Source: Lutibacter sp. (lineage in GTDB: Bacteria > Bacteroidota > Bacteroidia > Flavobacteriales > Flavobacteriaceae). Taken from it: a DNA stretch of 6,617 nt. Position 1 is the stretch's first letter. Every line of letters begins with the position of its first letter. The stretch spans positions 1 through 6,617 of the forward strand of contig NVVE01000023.1 of assembly GCA_002733285.1 (NCBI GenBank). Direction: 5' to 3'. Shown in pieces: positions 4,866 to 6,617 of the stretch. The position numbers and the translations under genes were made by a program. The notes below the pieces were generated by a model. That model worked only from the letters and a program-made list of their open reading frames with translations, did not search any database and was not told the origin of the DNA.

Positions 4866-6617
4866 ATGATGACAAGAAAATTCAAATTAATATTGCCAAT
4901 TCTTTTTGTTTTTAGCTTATTTACAAGTTTCAATACTATTCAGAATACAGATCCAAAAGACAAATTATTAATTACAATTCTGAAATACGTTTTAACGCAA
5001 GGACATTACCAACCTAAGAAGATTGATGACGCCTTTTCAGAAAAGGTTTATGATCGATTTATACAGCGGTTAGATCCATCAAAACGTTATTTTATGGCTT
5101 CAGATATCAGTGAATTTTCTGAATTCAGAACTCAAATAGATGATCAAATCAAAAGTGAAGACCTCTCATTTTTCTTTTTAGTTTATGAACGATTGACGCA
5201 ACGAATCAAAGAGGCTAAACCAAATTATGAAGACATTTTAGCTCATAAATTTGATTTTAACAAAGAGGATAACTTTGATGTAGATTATGAGAAGAAATCA
5301 TACGCGAAAAACGAAAATGAACTGCTAATGGGGATGCATAAGCAATTGAAATTCAGTACGCTTTCTCAACTTTATGACAAAATAACTATTGAGGAAGACA
5401 AGAAAAAAGAAGATAATACATATGTTGTAAAAACATTTAATGAACTTGAAAAAGAAGCTCGTGAAGCGACATTAACAAATATGAATGAATCATTTCAGCG
5501 AATAGAAGAGCTAACCTATTCTGATTGGTTTTCAACTTTTATTAATAGTATTTCAGAAGAATTTGACCCACATACCACCTACTTTGATCCCTCAACCAAA
5601 AAACGCTTTGATATTTCAATGACCGGTAAATTGGAAGGGATCGGGGCACGACTTCAAAAGAAAAATGATTATACGAAAGTAAGTGAGTTGATTTCAGGTG
5701 GACCGGCTTGGAAACAAGGAGAATTAGAGATAGGAGATATTATTTTAAAAGTGGCTCAAGGGAATGAGGATCCTGTTGATATAGTTGGCATGCGTTTAGA
5801 TAATGCTATAGAATATATTAAAGGTAAAAAAGGGACTGAAGTTAGGCTTACACTTAAAAAAGTTGATGGGACCATTAAAGTAATTTCAATTATTAGAGAT
5901 GTGGTTGAAATAGAAGAAACTTTTGTAAAATCGAGCGTTGTAAAAAAGGATGGGAGAACGTTTGGAGTTATAAACTTACCGAAATTTTATATTGATTTTG
6001 ACGAGAAAAACTATCGAAATTCTGCATCTGATATGGCACTGGAAATTGAGCGATTAAAAAAAGAAAATATTGAAGGATTGGTATTAGATTTAAGGTATAA
6101 TGGAGGAGGATCGTTAAAAACTGCTATAGAAATTTCGGGATTGTTTATTGAAAAGGGACCAGTTGTACAAGTTAAATACAGAGATAAAGATGCTCAGGTA
6201 AAAAAAGATAAAGATGCTAAAATTCAGTGGGATGGACCATTTGTGGTATTGGTAAATGAATTATCAGCTTCCGCCTCTGAAATTTTTGCAGCAGCAATGC
6301 AAGATTATGGAAGAGCAATAATTATTGGTGGTAAACAAACGTACGGTAAAGGAACTGTTCAAAGTGTTTTAGATTTAAACAGGTACCATAATTTAAAAGA
6401 AGATATAGGCGCATTGAAAATGACGATTCAAAAATTTTATAGAATCAATGGAGGTTCAACACAGTTAGAAGGTGTACACTCAGATATTATATTGCCAGAC
6501 AGGTATAGCTATATGAATATTGGTGAGCGTGATTTAGAAAATCCATTGAAATTTGATAAAGTTCCACAAGCAACTTATAACCTTTGGAATAATTATGACA
6601 ACTTTAATGAAGTAATT
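4866..6617 (+). CDS. prc: Carboxy-terminal processing protease, Prc/Tsp family (S41A), 3' end outside the window
   Basis: The frame is open for 584 codons from ATG 4866 to the window edge without a stop; full-length relatives have about 680-730 residues. Residues 1-25 form a signal peptide without a lipobox Cys, so the enzyme acts in the periplasm, where the family trims or degrades proteins from their C-termini. Order: Tsp N-terminal domain (about 35-235, with LDPSKRYFMASDI and EEFDPHTTYFDP); PDZ domain (about 254-345, LEGIGARLQ, SGGPAWKQGELEIGD); S41 peptidase core (about 360-520); and the start of the C-terminal DUF3340-type region. The catalytic Ser-Lys dyad is Ser469 in LSASASEIFAAAMQDYGRA and Lys495 in TYGKGTVQ, with Asp480 at the third conserved position. 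The substrate-strand motif LDLRYNGGGSL also fits. A second ATG follows directly at 4869, so the start may be one codon later. It is divergent from surE. Confidence 0.95.
   Translation, partial: MMTRKFKLILPILFVFSLFTSFNTIQNTDPKDKLLITILKYVLTQGHYQPKKIDDAFSEKVYDRFIQRLDPSKRYFMASDISEFSEFRTQIDDQIKSEDLSFFFLVYERLTQRIKEAKPNYEDILAHKFDFNKEDNFDVDYEKKSYAKNENELLMGMHKQLKFSTLSQLYDKITIEEDKKKEDNTYVVKTFNELEKEAREATLTNMNESFQRIEELTYSDWFSTFINSISEEFDPHTTYFDPSTKKRFDISMTGKLEGIGARLQKKNDYTKVSELISGGPAWKQGELEIGDIILKVAQGNEDPVDIVGMRLDNAIEYIKGKKGTEVRLTLKKVDGTIKVISIIRDVVEIEETFVKSSVVKKDGRTFGVINLPKFYIDFDEKNYRNSASDMALEIERLKKENIEGLVLDLRYNGGGSLKTAIEISGLFIEKGPVVQVKYRDKDAQVKKDKDAKIQWDGPFVVLVNELSASASEIFAAAMQDYGRAIIIGGKQTYGKGTVQSVLDLNRYHNLKEDIGALKMTIQKFYRINGGSTQLEGVHSDIILPDRYSYMNIGERDLENPLKFDKVPQATYNLWNNYDNFNEVI

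Overview
The window looks like chromosome from a flavobacterium (Bacteroidota, probably Flavobacteriaceae). The DNA is very AT-rich and start codons lack clear Shine-Dalgarno sequences. Candidate promoters carry the Bacteroidota -7 element TAnnTTTG a short distance upstream of the ATG. The proteins (LpxB, SurE, Prc-type protease, ComEC N-terminus) have the lengths and wording typical of that group. The species cannot be read from the sequence.

Layout from left to right. Positions 1-172 (minus) hold a broken fragment that reads like the C-terminal half of a site-specific DNA methyltransferase and runs off the left edge. It overlaps, in another frame, the 3' end of a comEC gene (136-687, minus) that stops after only its N-terminal domain, so two unrelated genes are joined at about 148-165. 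Upstream of comEC on the same strand is an AlkD-like HEAT-repeat protein (713-1390). A divergent promoter region with a perfect 7-bp-arm palindrome separates it from an exported DUF302-like protein (1496-2383, plus). A hairpin at 2391-2424 ends that gene and sits between it and the convergent lpxB.

From 4604 down to 2423 (minus) runs a compact operon: surE (5'-nucleotidase), a 94-residue three-helix membrane protein of unknown function, and lpxB (lipid A disaccharide synthase), with gaps of 19 and 9 bases. A 261-base divergent intergenic region with three consecutive inverted repeats separates surE from a carboxy-terminal processing protease of the Prc/Tsp family (4866 to the right edge, plus, incomplete).

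The right-hand genes are house-keeping functions of the cell envelope and nucleotide pool: lipid A assembly in the inner membrane, nucleotide dephosphorylation, and periplasmic proteolysis. No CRISPR array, insertion sequence, tRNA or rRNA was seen. The points most worth following up are the comEC/methyltransferase junction, which is either a real rearrangement or an assembly chimera, and the palindrome-rich intergenic regions.
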